From Marinomonas sp. CT5 (GTDB lineage Bacteria; Pseudomonadota; Gammaproteobacteria; Pseudomonadales; Marinomonadaceae): 64,000 bases of DNA. Where the stretch lies: the NCBI RefSeq assembly GCF_018336975.1, contig NZ_CP025572.1:4498162-4562161 (forward strand), written 5' to 3'. How positions within the stretch are numbered: position 1 is the first letter of the stretch; each line of letters starts with the position of its first letter. Both the position numbers and the translations under genes were made by a program. Of this stretch, positions 16,850 to 26,414 are shown piece by piece. Under the pieces are notes generated by a model, which searched no databases, was not told the origin of the DNA, and worked only from the letters and a program-made list of their open reading frames with translations.

Positions 16850-18013
16850 CTAATTTTGCGCGCGTGTTTCTAACATCGCAACCGCTGGCAGCACTTTTCC
16901 TTCAACAAACTCCAAAAACGCTCCACCACCAGTCGAAATATAGGAAACTTGCTCGGCAATGTCATATTTATCAACCGCCGCTAATGTGTCACCACCGCCA
17001 GCAATTGAAAAGCCTTTACTGTTCGCAATGGCCATCGCTAACGCTTTCGTTCCACCGCCGAACTGATCAAATTCGAACACACCAACAGGGCCATTCCAAA
17101 TAATCGTCTGAGACTCTTCAAGCAAAGCGGAAAACGCAGCGGCCGCTTTAGGTCCAATATCCAAAATCATATCGTCAGGGCCAACATCGGCCGCATTTTT
17201 TACTGTTGCCACCGCGTCAGGAGCAAATGCTGTCGCAACAACCACATCTTCAGGCAATGGAATACTGGTTTTTTCCATCAAGGCTTTTGCCTGAGGAATC
17301 AAATCTTCCTCATACAAAGATTTACCCACAGGAAACCCAGCCGCAGCAAGGAAAGTATTCGCAATACCGCCACCAACAATCAGCTGATCTACCTTGTCAG
17401 ACAAAGACTCCAACACTGTCAGCTTAGTCGATACTTTTGAACCACCAACAATAGCGGCCATTGGGCGAGCTGGTTTAGCCAACGCTCTTTCTAACGCTTC
17501 AAGCTCTGCAGATAACAATGGACCTGAACAGGCAATGGGAGCGAATTTCGCAACGCCATGAGTAGAAGCTTGGGCACGATGAGCCGTACCAAACGCATCC
17601 ATTACGAACACGTCACACAAGGCTGCCATTTTCTTTGACAAAGCTTCATCGTCTTTTTTCTCGCCTGGATTGAAACGGACGTTCTCAACCAACACAAGCT
17701 GACCTGATTCAACCTCAACGCCATCTAACCAATTTTTAGCAAGAGGGACATCTTGACCCAACAAACCAGCAAGATGTGTCGCAACAGGTTGGAGTGAATA
17801 TTCTTCTTCGTACTGACCTTCCGTTGGACGACCAAGGTGAGACATCACCATGACTTTTGCGCCCGCCTCAAGTGCCAATTTAATCGTTGGCAAAGCGGCA
17901 CGAATACGTGCATCGCTCGTCACTTTGCCGTCTTTTACTGGTACGTTTAGGTCTTCACGAATTAACACGCGCTTATTCGCTAGATCCACATCTTTCATAT
18001 TAATTACGGTCAT
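16850..18013 (-). CDS. pgk: Phosphoglycerate kinase
   Basis: Transfers phosphate from 1,3-bisphosphoglycerate to ADP in glycolysis. The 387-residue length equals E. coli Pgk. It shows '[20 protein letters not shown]' (substrate-binding Arg/Asp/Asn), 'VMSHLGRP', '[15 protein letters not shown]' and the C-terminal nucleotide motif '[13 protein letters not shown]'. I take the ATG at 18013, with GAGGA 9 nt upstream. The TTG reading six codons earlier would use part of that ribosome site. It lies 44 nt downstream of epd in the same orientation and is probably co-transcribed with it. Confidence 0.97.
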   Translation of the reverse strand: MTVINMKDVDLANKRVLIREDLNVPVKDGKVTSDARIRAALPTIKLALEAGAKVMVMSHLGRPTEGQYEEEYSLQPVATHLAGLLGQDVPLAKNWLDGVEVESGQLVLVENVRFNPGEKKDDEALSKKMAALCDVFVMDAFGTAHRAQASTHGVAKFAPIACSGPLLSAELEALERALAKPARPMAAIVGGSKVSTKLTVLESLSDKVDQLIVGGGIANTFLAAAGFPVGKSLYEEDLIPQAKALMEKTSIPLPEDVVVATAFAPDAVATVKNAADVGPDDMILDIGPKAAAAFSALLEESQTIIWNGPVGVFEFDQFGGGTKALAMAIANSKGFSIAGGGDTLAAVDKYDIAEQVSYISTGGGAFLEFVEGKVLPAVAMLETRAQN

Positions 18014-18057
18014 GTACGATGTCCTCGTCAATTAACGTTCTGGGGGAATCAATGCAT

Positions 18058-19080
18058 TTATGATGATTTGATCACACCAGCCCAATACTTAGCCACGTCC
18101 AACATGCGGTTAGCGTAGCCCCATTCATTATCAAACCAACACAGTAATTTCACCATACGCTGGTCAATTACTTGAGTTTGCGTACTATCAATAATCACTG
18201 AGCGTGGGTCATGATTAAAATCCACCGAAGCATGCGCTTCTTTAGTAAATCCCATCAATCCTGCGTATTTCGAGTTAGCCGCTTGTTCTAACTGCGCATT
18301 AATCTGCTCAACCGTTACGTCCTGCTCTGTTCGCAATACTAAATCAATAACAGAGACATTCAAGGTCGGCACTCGAACAGCGTTACACCCCATCTTGCCT
18401 TCCAACTCTGGCATCATTCGGGTGATCCCTCTCGCCAAACCAGTATCAACCGGAATAATTGAGCTCAATGCAGCCCGAGTAAGACGCAAGTCTTTCGTAT
18501 GATAACCATCAATAACAGGCTGATCATTCATAGCGGAGTGAATCGTTTGAGTCATACCATGAACCACTCCAGAAAACTGCTTAATCACGTCTAATACAGG
18601 AATCAAACAGTTGGTAGTACAAGAGGCCGCCGAGACAATGTTGTGACCCGCTTGAATGTCTTGATGATTAAAACCATACACAATGGTCGCGTCGACATCC
18701 GCCGCCGCAGGCTGAGAAAGTAACATTCGTGGTACGCCCGCACTCAGGTAGTCTTCTGCTCCTTCTCTACCTGAAAAACTGCCAGAACATTCAAACACCA
18801 TATCTAATTCAAGAGCAGACCAGTCCAATTTTTCAGGCGTATCACAGGAGAAACACAAAATAGCATCATCGCCAATAAGCAATGCATTATCTTGAGTCGA
18901 AACAGGTTGAGGAAAGCGGCCATGAGTTGTGTCATAGCGTGTTAGATAACTGATTGTCTCAATATCAGACAATTCATTGATAGCAACCACTTGAATGTGG
19001 TCGCGGTAGCCATTCTCATAGAGCGCTCGTAATACCGAACGTCCGATACGGCCATAACCATTGATAGCGACTCGCAACAT
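18058..19080 (-). CDS. epd: D-erythrose-4-phosphate dehydrogenase (GAPDH-family)
   Basis: GAPDH-like NAD enzyme. The closest match I recall is E. coli Epd, which oxidises erythrose-4-phosphate toward pyridoxal phosphate. The 340-residue protein has the N-terminal 'VAINGYGRIGRSVLRALYE', the catalytic 'SAASCTTNCLIPV' (Cys near residue 153), 'TIHSAMNDQPVIDGYH' and 'CWFDNEWGYANRMLD'. The HSAM(H/N)DQ element distinguishes Epd from GapA (HSYTGDQ). It lies between tkt and pgk, the classic epd position. In an organism without a separate gapA nearby it might also serve glycolysis; this cannot be decided from the window. Confidence 0.92.
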   Translation of the reverse strand: MLRVAINGYGRIGRSVLRALYENGYRDHIQVVAINELSDIETISYLTRYDTTHGRFPQPVSTQDNALLIGDDAILCFSCDTPEKLDWSALELDMVFECSGSFSGREGAEDYLSAGVPRMLLSQPAAADVDATIVYGFNHQDIQAGHNIVSAASCTTNCLIPVLDVIKQFSGVVHGMTQTIHSAMNDQPVIDGYHTKDLRLTRAALSSIIPVDTGLARGITRMMPELEGKMGCNAVRVPTLNVSVIDLVLRTEQDVTVEQINAQLEQAANSKYAGLMGFTKEAHASVDFNHDPRSVIIDSTQTQVIDQRMVKLLCWFDNEWGYANRMLDVAKYWAGVIKSS

Positions 19081-19145
19081 ATTCCTACTACTTCATCGCA
19101 AAGAAAGTGACCCGAAAAGCATCACTCTCCGCCTTAATAAAAGGA

Positions 19146-19177
19146 AAAGAGGCGTACAAATGCACACCTCTTTTTTT
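19146..19177 (-). terminator. Possible terminator after tkt
   Basis: Stem AAAAGAGG(C)GT / AC(A)CCTCTTTT with an 8-nt loop, followed on the minus strand by TTTTCCTTTT. It is weak, and some transcription may continue from tkt into epd, 109 nt further on. Confidence 0.5.
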
Positions 19178-19189
19178 CAAGCAACGAGG

Positions 19190-21190
19190 TTACGCAGCTA
19201 AGATTTTCTCAGCCGTTGCAACCACATTATCTACCGTAAAGCCAAAGTGTTTCATCAGATCGCCACCAGGAGCCGACTCACCAAACGTCGTCATACCCAC
19301 CATAGCGCCTTCAAAACCAACGTACTTGTACCAGTAATCTGTGTGAGCCGCTTCGATTGCAACACGCTTAGTCACACTGCTTGGCAAGACAGATTCTTTG
19401 TAAGCCGCATCTTGTGCATCAAACACGTTAGTCGATGGCATAGACACAACACGAACGTTCTTACCTTTCGCCGTTAGTGCGTCAGCAGACTCCATTGCTA
19501 GACCCACTTCAGAGCCAGTCGCAATCAAGATAAGATCTGGCGTACCGGCACAGTCCTTAAGGATATAAGCGCCTTTCGCAACATTGGCCAATTGCTCTGC
19601 GCTACGAGCTTGAGCTGGCAAACCTTGGCGAGAGAAAACCAATGACGTTGGGCCTTCGCGGCGTTCAATACCCGCTTTCCAAGCTACTGCAGTTTCTGCC
19701 GCATCACATGGACGCCACACAGACATATTTGGTGTCATTCGCAAGTTAGCCAATTGCTCAACAGGCTGGTGAGTTGGACCGTCTTCACCTTGACCAATAG
19801 AGTCATGGGTGTAAACAAAAACGTTTTGAATGCCCATCAAAGCGGACATACGAACCGCATTACGCGCATACTCCATAAACATCATGAAAGTCGCACCGTA
19901 GTTAATAAAACCACCATGCAAAGAAGCACCATTCATAATGCCACTCATACCAAACTCACGAACGCCGTAATAAATATAGTTACCCGCAGGATCTTCTTGG
20001 ATACCTTTTGAACCAGACCAAAGCGTTAGGTTTGAGCCAGCAAGGTCAGCAGAGCCACCTAGTAGTTCAGGCAACATAGCGCCGAAGAAACCAATGGCAT
20101 TTTGAGACGCTTTACGGCTTGCAATGCTCTCACCTTTGTCTTGGCACTCTTGAATGAAAGCTTGGGTTTTCGCCTCGAAATCTGCAGGCAATTCGCCCTT
20201 AATAACACGGCGTTCAAACTCTGCAGCCAGCTCTGGATAAGCCGCTTTATAGGCTTCGAACTGAGCTTCCCACTGAGCTTCACGTGCGGCGCCGGCTTCT
20301 TTGGCATCCCAACCAGAATACACATCGGCAGGCACTTCAAATGGTGCGTAAGGCCAACCTAGGAATTCACGAGCCGCTGCAATCTCAGCATCACCAAGCG
20401 GTGCACCGTGACAATCATGACTACCCGATTTATTTGGCGAACCAAAACCGATAATGGTTTTACAGCAAATTAGTGTTGGCTTAGTTGTTTCTGCTTTTGC
20501 CGCTTCGATAGCCGCTTTAATGGCTTCTGGATCGTGTCCATCTACATCGGCAATGACATGCCAACCATACGCTTCAAAACGTTGTGGCGTATTGTCAGTA
20601 AACCAACCTTCAACATGGCCATCAATAGAAATGCCGTTGTCATCCCAGAAAGCAACCAATTTACCTAAGCCTAGCGTACCCGCTAATGATGCCGCTTCAT
20701 GAGAAATACCTTCCATCAAACAACCATCACCAAGGAAACAGTAAGTGTTGTGATCAACAATCGCGTGGCCTTCACGGTTAAACTGAGCGGCTAGGGTTTT
20801 CTCAGCAATAGCCATACCTACTGCATTACTGATACCTGCGCCCAATGGACCCGTTGTGGTTTCTACACCATCGGTATAACCATATTCTGGGTGACCAGGC
20901 GTCTTAGAGTGAAGCTGACGAAATTGTTTTAACTCTTCGATTGGTAAATTATACCCAGACAAATGCAACAGAGAGTAAATCAACATAGAGCCATGGCCGT
21001 TAGATAACACAAAGCGGTCGCGATCAACCCATTTAGAATTATTTGGGTTGTGCTTTAGGAAATCATTCCATAGTACTTCAGCAATATCCGCCATCCCCAT
21101 TGGTGCACCTGGGTGACCTGAGTTAGCTTTTTGTACTGCATCCATACTCAATGCACGTATGGCGTTAGCAAGTTGTTTACGAGACGGCAT
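19190..21190 (-). CDS. tkt: Transketolase
   Basis: Thiamine-diphosphate enzyme moving two-carbon units between pentose, tetrose, hexose and heptulose phosphates. The 666-residue protein shows '[21 protein letters not shown]', the thiamine-binding '[21 protein letters not shown]', '[14 protein letters not shown]'-type loop (here '[14 protein letters not shown]') and '[21 protein letters not shown]'. The start is the ATG at 21190 with AGGAG upstream. The 34-codon extension to 21292 has no counterpart in the family. It heads the tkt-epd-pgk-fba series. Confidence 0.97.
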   Translation of the reverse strand: MPSRKQLANAIRALSMDAVQKANSGHPGAPMGMADIAEVLWNDFLKHNPNNSKWVDRDRFVLSNGHGSMLIYSLLHLSGYNLPIEELKQFRQLHSKTPGHPEYGYTDGVETTTGPLGAGISNAVGMAIAEKTLAAQFNREGHAIVDHNTYCFLGDGCLMEGISHEAASLAGTLGLGKLVAFWDDNGISIDGHVEGWFTDNTPQRFEAYGWHVIADVDGHDPEAIKAAIEAAKAETTKPTLICCKTIIGFGSPNKSGSHDCHGAPLGDAEIAAAREFLGWPYAPFEVPADVYSGWDAKEAGAAREAQWEAQFEAYKAAYPELAAEFERRVIKGELPADFEAKTQAFIQECQDKGESIASRKASQNAIGFFGAMLPELLGGSADLAGSNLTLWSGSKGIQEDPAGNYIYYGVREFGMSGIMNGASLHGGFINYGATFMMFMEYARNAVRMSALMGIQNVFVYTHDSIGQGEDGPTHQPVEQLANLRMTPNMSVWRPCDAAETAVAWKAGIERREGPTSLVFSRQGLPAQARSAEQLANVAKGAYILKDCAGTPDLILIATGSEVGLAMESADALTAKGKNVRVVSMPSTNVFDAQDAAYKESVLPSSVTKRVAIEAAHTDYWYKYVGFEGAMVGMTTFGESAPGGDLMKHFGFTVDNVVATAEKILAA

Positions 21191-21458
21191 GGTTATTCCA
21201 CTCCTGATAGCTTTAACGAACAAAATAGAAGGAACATTCTCTACAGGATAGAGCCACCTTGCAATGCTGGCACCACCGTGACGCCCAAACATTGGGCAAA
21301 GAAAATGAAAATACTTAAATCAGCCCCATCGTAACAAAAAAAACGTCCTTTGCGTCATTAAAATCCACAGATCGGGTTGATATTTAAACAGCTCTAGTCC
21401 ATTATTCTCCCCACTACAGCGTCGATTTGTTTCGGCTTGCGGACGCTATATAAATTCA
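21191..21458. other. Divergent tkt/metK intergenic region
   Basis: It carries the tkt ribosome site near 21201-21206 and AT-rich candidate promoters in both directions. A TATATAA at 21447-21453 could be a -10 for metK transcripts that would start just before the hairpin at 21459; its -35 is weak. I see no ORF with a ribosome site and no RNA gene here. Confidence 0.4.
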
Positions 21459-21540
21459 GCTAAACAGAAGCAGTATCACCTGTTTAGCGTTTTTGAAATA
21501 TAAACATTGCTAAGCGGGTTTTTTTATACCTATTTAGCGC
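21459..21540 (+). promoter_or_regulatory. Structured metK leader, possible attenuator
   Basis: A 9-bp stem GCTAAACAG / CTGTTTAGC (21459-21467, 21480-21488) is followed by GTTTTT, like an intrinsic terminator. Two further complementary pieces follow: GCTAAG at 21509-21514, then a T7 run, and TTTAGC at 21533-21538. Pieces 1:2 and 3:4 can pair, or alternatively 2:3. The arrangement lies 31-113 nt upstream of the metK ATG. It is not any SAM riboswitch class I recognise; it could also be just a terminator for an upstream transcript. Confidence 0.45.
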
Positions 21541-21571
21541 TTATCCATCATTTTTGATAGAGGCACTAAAC

Positions 21572-22735
21572 ATGTCAGAATATTCTTTATTTACTTCGGA
21601 ATCCGTTTCTGAAGGCCATCCAGATAAAATCGCCGACCAAGTTTCCGATGCCATCCTTGATGCCATTTTGGCCGAGGACTCTGAAGCGCGTGTTGCCTGC
21701 GAAACCCTAGTCAAAACCGGCATGGTATTAGTGGCAGGTGAAGTACGAACTAACGCTTGGGTCGACATTGAAGAAATCGCCCGTGGTGTAATCCGCGACA
21801 TTGGCTACAACAGCTCAGACATGGGGTTCGATTGGGAATCTTGCGCCGTCATGAATGCGATTGGTAAACAATCTGCTGATATTGCCGTTGGTGTGGATGA
21901 AGCCAATGAAAAAGAGTTAGGCGCTGGTGACCAAGGCTTAATGTTTGGCTTTGCGACGAACGAAACTGACGTATTAATGCCTGCCCCCATCACTTACGCG
22001 CATCGTTTGGTTCAACGCCAGGCGGAAGTACGCAAAAACGGTACGCTAGACTTCCTTCGCCCAGATGCAAAAAGCCAAGTGACTTTCCGTTATGACGAAA
22101 ACGGCAAACCATGCGCTATTGACGCGGTTGTTCTTTCTACACAACACAGCGCATCCGTTAAACAAGCCGACCTTCGTGAAGCTGTCATGGAAGAGATCAT
22201 CAAACCCGTTCTTCCTGCTGAGTGGCTATCAAAAGAAACCAAATACTTCATCAACCCAACAGGTCAGTTCATCATTGGTGGCCCAGTCGGCGATTGCGGT
22301 CTGACAGGACGTAAAATCATTGTTGATACCTACGGCGGCATGGCTCGCCATGGTGGTGGCGCGTTCTCTGGTAAAGACCCATCCAAAGTTGACCGTTCAG
22401 CAGCTTATGCTGGTCGTTATGTAGCGAAGAATATCGTAGCGGCGGGTCTTGCTGACAAGTGTGAAATTCAAATTTCCTATGCCATCGGTGTTGCTGAGCC
22501 AACATCAATTAGTATCAATACGTTTGGTACTGGCAAAGTGAGCGATGCCATCATTTCTCAATTGGTTCGTGAGCATTTTGAATTGCGTCCAGCAGGCTTG
22601 ATTCAGATGCTAGACCTAAAGCGTCCAATCTACTTACCAACAGCGGCTTATGGCCACTTTGGTCGTGAAGGCGACAACTTCACATGGGAAAAAACGGACA
22701 AAGCCGACGCATTGCGTAAAGCAGCTGGTTTATAA
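21572..22735 (+). CDS. metK: S-adenosylmethionine synthetase
   Basis: Makes S-adenosylmethionine from methionine and ATP, a tetramer in the cytoplasm. The 387-residue protein has '[15 protein letters not shown]', the ATP-binding hexapeptide region '[10 protein letters not shown]' and the P-loop-like '[19 protein letters not shown]'. Length agrees with E. coli MetK (384). The start is the ATG at 21572 after ATAGAGG. The TTG 18 nt earlier would swallow the ribosome site. Its product feeds the methylation genes trmA, rsmE and rsmD in this window, and mtnN recycles its by-products. The leader may be regulatory (see 21459-21540). Confidence 0.98.
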   Translation: MSEYSLFTSESVSEGHPDKIADQVSDAILDAILAEDSEARVACETLVKTGMVLVAGEVRTNAWVDIEEIARGVIRDIGYNSSDMGFDWESCAVMNAIGKQSADIAVGVDEANEKELGAGDQGLMFGFATNETDVLMPAPITYAHRLVQRQAEVRKNGTLDFLRPDAKSQVTFRYDENGKPCAIDAVVLSTQHSASVKQADLREAVMEEIIKPVLPAEWLSKETKYFINPTGQFIIGGPVGDCGLTGRKIIVDTYGGMARHGGGAFSGKDPSKVDRSAAYAGRYVAKNIVAAGLADKCEIQISYAIGVAEPTSISINTFGTGKVSDAIISQLVREHFELRPAGLIQMLDLKRPIYLPTAAYGHFGREGDNFTWEKTDKADALRKAAGL

Positions 22736-22756
22736 TTTTCTAATTTTCCGCTATAA

Positions 22757-22803
22757 AGCCTTTTTTAACCGTATTATTTCACGGTTGAAAAAGGCTTTTT
22801 TAT
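22757..22803 (+). terminator. metK terminator
   Basis: Long hairpin: AAAGCCTTTTTTAACCGT pairs with ACGGTTGAAAAAGGCTTT across an 8-nt loop, with a T-run after it. Strong intrinsic terminator between metK and rsmE. Confidence 0.92.
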
Positions 22804-22840
22804 TTCTATACACACCCAACCATAGGAAACACTGCAAAAA

Positions 22841-23587
22841 ATGCGTATTCCACGAATTTTTATCGATACCGAACTCAATGAGAATACGACAATTACATTA
22901 CCGGATTCTGCTTTTCAGCACCTATGTAAAGTTTTGCGTTTGAAATCAGACCACCCTATTCGTGTGTTTAATGGCCAAGACTTTAATGGTACAGCCGGTC
23001 AATTTAATGCCACACTGTGTGATGTTGAAAAGCGCTCAGCGAATATTCACATAACCCATTTCGAAGCGTTAGATAATGAATCACCTATTCAAGTGACAAT
23101 CGGACAAACCTTGTCCCGTGGCGAACGAATGGATTACGCCATCCAGAAATCGGTTGAAGCTGGCGTCTTTGCAATCCAGCCCCTTTTTAGCGAGCGCTGT
23201 GAAGTCAAACTGCAAGATAACCGAGCAGAAAAGCGTCTCCAACACTGGCAACAGGTCGCCATTAGCGCAGCAGAACAATGTGGTCGTGGAGTCGTTCCAG
23301 TTGTCTATCCACCGATGGAATTAAATGAATGGGTTGCCAATTGTAAAGAAATGTTAAAACTTACTTTGCATCATCACAGTGCAAAGCCTATTCGCCAGTA
23401 TGAAAAGCCATCCAACAATCAGGTTGCTTTATTAATTGGGCCAGAAGGCGGATTAAGTGAAAAAGAAGTGCAACTGTCTGAAAATTCAGGATTTAGTGCC
23501 ATTACTTTAGGACCAAGAGTCTTAAGAACAGAAACCGCTCCGATTGTTGCTCTTAGTGTTATAAATGCAATTTGGGGAGATATTTAG
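22841..23587 (+). CDS. rsmE: 16S rRNA (uracil(1498)-N3)-methyltransferase
   Basis: SPOUT-class methyltransferase acting on U1498 of 16S rRNA in the 30S subunit. The 248-residue protein starts 'MRIPRIFIDTEL' (family: MRxxRIF), has a PUA-like N-terminal domain to about residue 70, then 'QTLSRGERMDYAIQKSVEAGV', 'ISAAEQCGR' and the knotted SAM-binding motifs 'LLIGPEGGLSEKEV' and 'LGPRVLRTETAPIVAL'. AGGAAAC precedes the ATG. It sits just after the metK terminator and 99 nt before a TolC-family gene, from which it is probably independent. In many gammaproteobacteria rsmE is directly followed by gshB; here the TolC-like gene lies between them. Confidence 0.96.
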   Translation: MRIPRIFIDTELNENTTITLPDSAFQHLCKVLRLKSDHPIRVFNGQDFNGTAGQFNATLCDVEKRSANIHITHFEALDNESPIQVTIGQTLSRGERMDYAIQKSVEAGVFAIQPLFSERCEVKLQDNRAEKRLQHWQQVAISAAEQCGRGVVPVVYPPMELNEWVANCKEMLKLTLHHHSAKPIRQYEKPSNNQVALLIGPEGGLSEKEVQLSENSGFSAITLGPRVLRTETAPIVALSVINAIWGDI

Positions 23588-23686
23588 CAAATCTCTACAA
23601 GTTGCATGTACTCACAGAATTGTTACATCTTCCGATTCTAAATGGTCTTATCATTTAATCAGAATCTTTAAAGGACAAATGATTAT

Positions 23687-25216
23687 ATGTTTTATCGAAT
23701 AGCTTTAACTTGCATAGTTTATGTAGGGACAACGTTTCTACCTTCAGTAGCGCACGCAATTACGCTAGAAGAGGCCACGTATACGGCCATAGAAAATAGT
23801 CCAAAAGTTAGACAAGCTATTGCTAAATATCGTGAGTCCAAAGAAAGTGCCGATATTGCTCTTCGCACTGGTTATTACCCTAGCGCTAACCTTTCCGCAG
23901 GAATTGGGCATGAAACAACCTATGGGGACAACACCAACCCAGATAATGTTGATCTTACACGTCGAGAACTGACACTTTCGCTTAACCAACCTCTATTCAA
24001 TGGTTTTTCAACAAAAAATGATATTGAACGTTTAAATAGTGAAGCAGAAGCGGATCGTTGGGGGGCTTTAATATCTGTAGAGAACACTGCTCTTGAGGTC
24101 GCACAAGTATACGCCAATATTTTACGCTACCGTGAACTCGTTCATTTAGCTCAAATGAACTTAGACACACATGAACGCATATATGGACAAATCAAACTAA
24201 AAAGCGACACTGGAATTGGTAGACAGTCTGACTTAAGCCAAATCACCGCCCGTCTTGCCAAAGCTCATGCAAATTATTTCGCCGCCGTCAACAACCTACA
24301 AGATGCTGAAAGCAACTACAAAAACATCGTTGGTGAGTTACCACCAAAAGACCTTATTTACCCGGTACCAGATAGAGCCTTACTCCCTCAAGACCTTGAT
24401 TCTGCCATCGCAGAATCATTAAAGAAAAATCCAGCGATCGAAGGATCTCGTTGGGACGTTGCAGCGACAGAAAGCACTCAAAAAATAGCCGACGCAGACA
24501 ATTACCCAACAATCAACTTCGTTTTAGAGCGGACATGGAACAATAATTTAGACGGTACAAAAGGACCTAGCGAAGATTTATTAGCCATGATTCGCTTAAA
24601 TTACAACCTTTATAGCGGCGGTTCACATAAAAACAAAAAAGAGGTAGCTGTCCAACAAAATACCCAAGCAACTGAAATTCAGCGCAACACCATTCGTGAT
24701 ACTGAACTTACCGTTCGCTTAGCATGGGCAGCCTTTCAGGCAACCACAGGCCAGAAAGAGCATATCCGTCAATATGTTATTGCAACCAAAGAGTCGCAAG
24801 TTGCTTACGAAAAACAATTTCGTCTAGGTCGTCGCACCCTTTTAGATGTTTTAGATAGTGAAAATGAGCTGTTCCAAGCACGCCAAGATTATGTGAATGC
24901 GGATTACGATGAGCTTTTCTCTGAGTTCCGTTTATTTAATGCTAAAGGCGAGCTGATGCGAGCTTTCCGCATATATCGTCCACAAGTTCTTGGTTTCAAT
25001 GATGAGTTTGACAAGGCCAAAGCACGGCCAACGCCTAAGCCTACTGCAACGGACGAACTAGAAAAGGCTGAAGCAGAAGCAGAAGCAGAAGCAGAAGCAG
25101 AAGCAACTGTAAAAGAAACGGTACCAACCCAACTTCCAACAACACCAGCAGACGACTCAAAGAAAAAAGAAAGTGAGCTTTTTCTTGATGCCAATGAAAA
25201 CACAGGCAGCTGGTAA
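23687..25216 (+). CDS. TolC-family outer-membrane efflux/type I secretion protein
   Basis: A 509-residue outer-membrane channel. Signal peptide about residues 1-25 (...SVAHA), then two tandem OEP repeats (about 30-220 and 240-430) rich in Gln/Ala helices: 'NSPKVRQAIAKYRES', 'LSLNQPLFNGFSTKNDIERL', 'LLDVLDSENELFQARQDYVNADYD'. The last motif is typical of TolC-type proteins of type I secretion (LapE/AggA-like). The C-terminus (about 445-509) is a low-complexity acidic tail with six Glu-Ala repeats, probably periplasmic. No inner-membrane ABC or adaptor gene is adjacent, so it may serve partners elsewhere, like E. coli TolC. AAAGGAC precedes the ATG. Confidence 0.9.
   Translation: MFYRIALTCIVYVGTTFLPSVAHAITLEEATYTAIENSPKVRQAIAKYRESKESADIALRTGYYPSANLSAGIGHETTYGDNTNPDNVDLTRRELTLSLNQPLFNGFSTKNDIERLNSEAEADRWGALISVENTALEVAQVYANILRYRELVHLAQMNLDTHERIYGQIKLKSDTGIGRQSDLSQITARLAKAHANYFAAVNNLQDAESNYKNIVGELPPKDLIYPVPDRALLPQDLDSAIAESLKKNPAIEGSRWDVAATESTQKIADADNYPTINFVLERTWNNNLDGTKGPSEDLLAMIRLNYNLYSGGSHKNKKEVAVQQNTQATEIQRNTIRDTELTVRLAWAAFQATTGQKEHIRQYVIATKESQVAYEKQFRLGRRTLLDVLDSENELFQARQDYVNADYDELFSEFRLFNAKGELMRAFRIYRPQVLGFNDEFDKAKARPTPKPTATDELEKAEAEAEAEAEAEATVKETVPTQLPTTPADDSKKKESELFLDANENTGSW
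25070..25105 (+). repeat. (GAAGCA)6 hexanucleotide repeat inside the TolC-like gene
   Basis: Six perfect tandem GAAGCA units encode Glu-Ala six times in the C-terminal tail. Because the unit is 6 bp, slippage would change tail length without breaking the frame. Confidence 0.95.
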
Positions 25217-25245
25217 TACGTCAAATAACTATGACTAACAACAGC

Positions 25246-25281
25246 GCGATTGAGCCTTTACTGTAAAAAAGGTCCAATCGC
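25246..25281 (+). terminator. Possible terminator after the TolC-like gene
   Basis: Imperfect hairpin GCGATTG(AG)CCTTT / AAAGG(TC)CAATCGC. It is followed only by TGTTTG, so it may be weak or serve as an mRNA-end stabiliser. Confidence 0.45.
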
Positions 25282-25459
25282 TGTTTGCTGCCTAAAGAAA
25301 AGCGCTAACATCTACATCGTCGCTTTCTTATGCAAACCAAGTTATATACAAAACATGGGTGTTTTTTCTTCTCAGCGCCCCCATATTTCTATAGCATCAA
25401 CACCTATTAACAGATTAAACAAAGCATCAACATAGTGCTTTCGCTTTGGGAACCGCCTT

Positions 25460-26407
25460 ATGACTATCAAACTCGGCATTGTTATGGATCCGATTTCATC
25501 CATAAACTACAAAAAAGACACTTCACTCGCCATGCTATGGGCGGCGGCTGAAAAAGGCTGGCAACTCATTTATATGGAGCAGAAGGACCTATTTTTAGAC
25601 AATGGCAAAGCCTATGCGATGGCTCGCCCATTGAACGTTTATAAAGATCCAGACCATTTTTACGACCTAGGTGAAGAAACCAAAATGGCCTTGGGTGAAA
25701 TGGACGTCATTCTGATGCGAAAAGACCCTCCGTTTGACAGCGAATTTGTCTACAGCACCATGATTCTAGAGCAAGCAGAACGAGATGGCGCACTCGTAGT
25801 CAATGACCCAAAAAGCTTGCGTGACTGCAACGAGAAACTTTTCGCCACTCAATTTCCACAGTGTTGCACACCCGTGTTAGTAACAAGACGTGCCGATTTG
25901 TTAAAGCGCTTCCATAAAGAACATGGCGATGTGATTTTTAAGCCGCTAGACGGCATGGGCGGCAGCTCAATTTTTCGCATCAAGCCAGATGATTCAAACA
26001 TTAGCGTAATTATTGAGACCCTTACCAATATGGGGACAGAACAAATCATGGCGCAGAAATTTATCCCCGAAATTAAAGACGGAGATAAACGTATTTTAGT
26101 CGTAAATGGTGAGCCAGTTCCTTTTGCTCTAGCCCGCATCCCTGCATCAGGTGAAACTCGTGGCAATTTGGCCGCTGGCGGACGTGGTGAAGGTCGACCT
26201 CTGACTGATCGTGACCGCTGGATTTGCGAGCAAGTTATCCCATCATTGAAAGAAAAAAACCTCATGTTTGTTGGCTTAGATGTGATCGGCGATTATCTTA
26301 CAGAAATCAACGTCACCAGCCCAACCTGTGTTCGTGAACTAGACACTCAATTCGACCTAAATATCGCCATGATATTAATAGAAGCTATAGAAACGCGTCT
26401 TCAGTAA
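25460..26407 (+). CDS. gshB: Glutathione synthetase
   Basis: ATP-grasp ligase joining gamma-glutamylcysteine and glycine. The 315-residue length matches E. coli GshB (316). It begins 'MTIKLGIVMDPISSINYKKDTS' with the family Ile-Asn contact region. It carries 'VNDPKSLRDCNEKL', 'FKPLDGMGGSSIFR', 'KDGDKRILVVNGEPVP' and the metal/substrate loop 'EINVTSPTCVRELD'. It lies 7 nt upstream of the TonB-family gene, so the two form one transcription unit, as in Pseudomonas (gshB-tonB synteny, recalled). Confidence 0.97.
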   Translation: MTIKLGIVMDPISSINYKKDTSLAMLWAAAEKGWQLIYMEQKDLFLDNGKAYAMARPLNVYKDPDHFYDLGEETKMALGEMDVILMRKDPPFDSEFVYSTMILEQAERDGALVVNDPKSLRDCNEKLFATQFPQCCTPVLVTRRADLLKRFHKEHGDVIFKPLDGMGGSSIFRIKPDDSNISVIIETLTNMGTEQIMAQKFIPEIKDGDKRILVVNGEPVPFALARIPASGETRGNLAAGGRGEGRPLTDRDRWICEQVIPSLKEKNLMFVGLDVIGDYLTEINVTSPTCVRELDTQFDLNIAMILIEAIETRLQ

Positions 26408-26414
26408 TATAAAA

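Noticed and set aside
21191..21292. 34-codon N-terminal extension of transketolase
   Set aside because: No ribosome site and no family counterpart; the ATG at 21190 has AGGAG and matches the usual N-terminus.
22650..22943. 97-codon plus-strand ORF over the metK end and rsmE start
   Set aside because: It reads through the metK terminator hairpin and both real genes in another frame.
25849..26265. 138-codon ORF antisense to gshB
   Set aside because: Lies wholly inside a well-conserved gene on the other strand, with Arg/Pro/Ser-rich low-plausibility composition.
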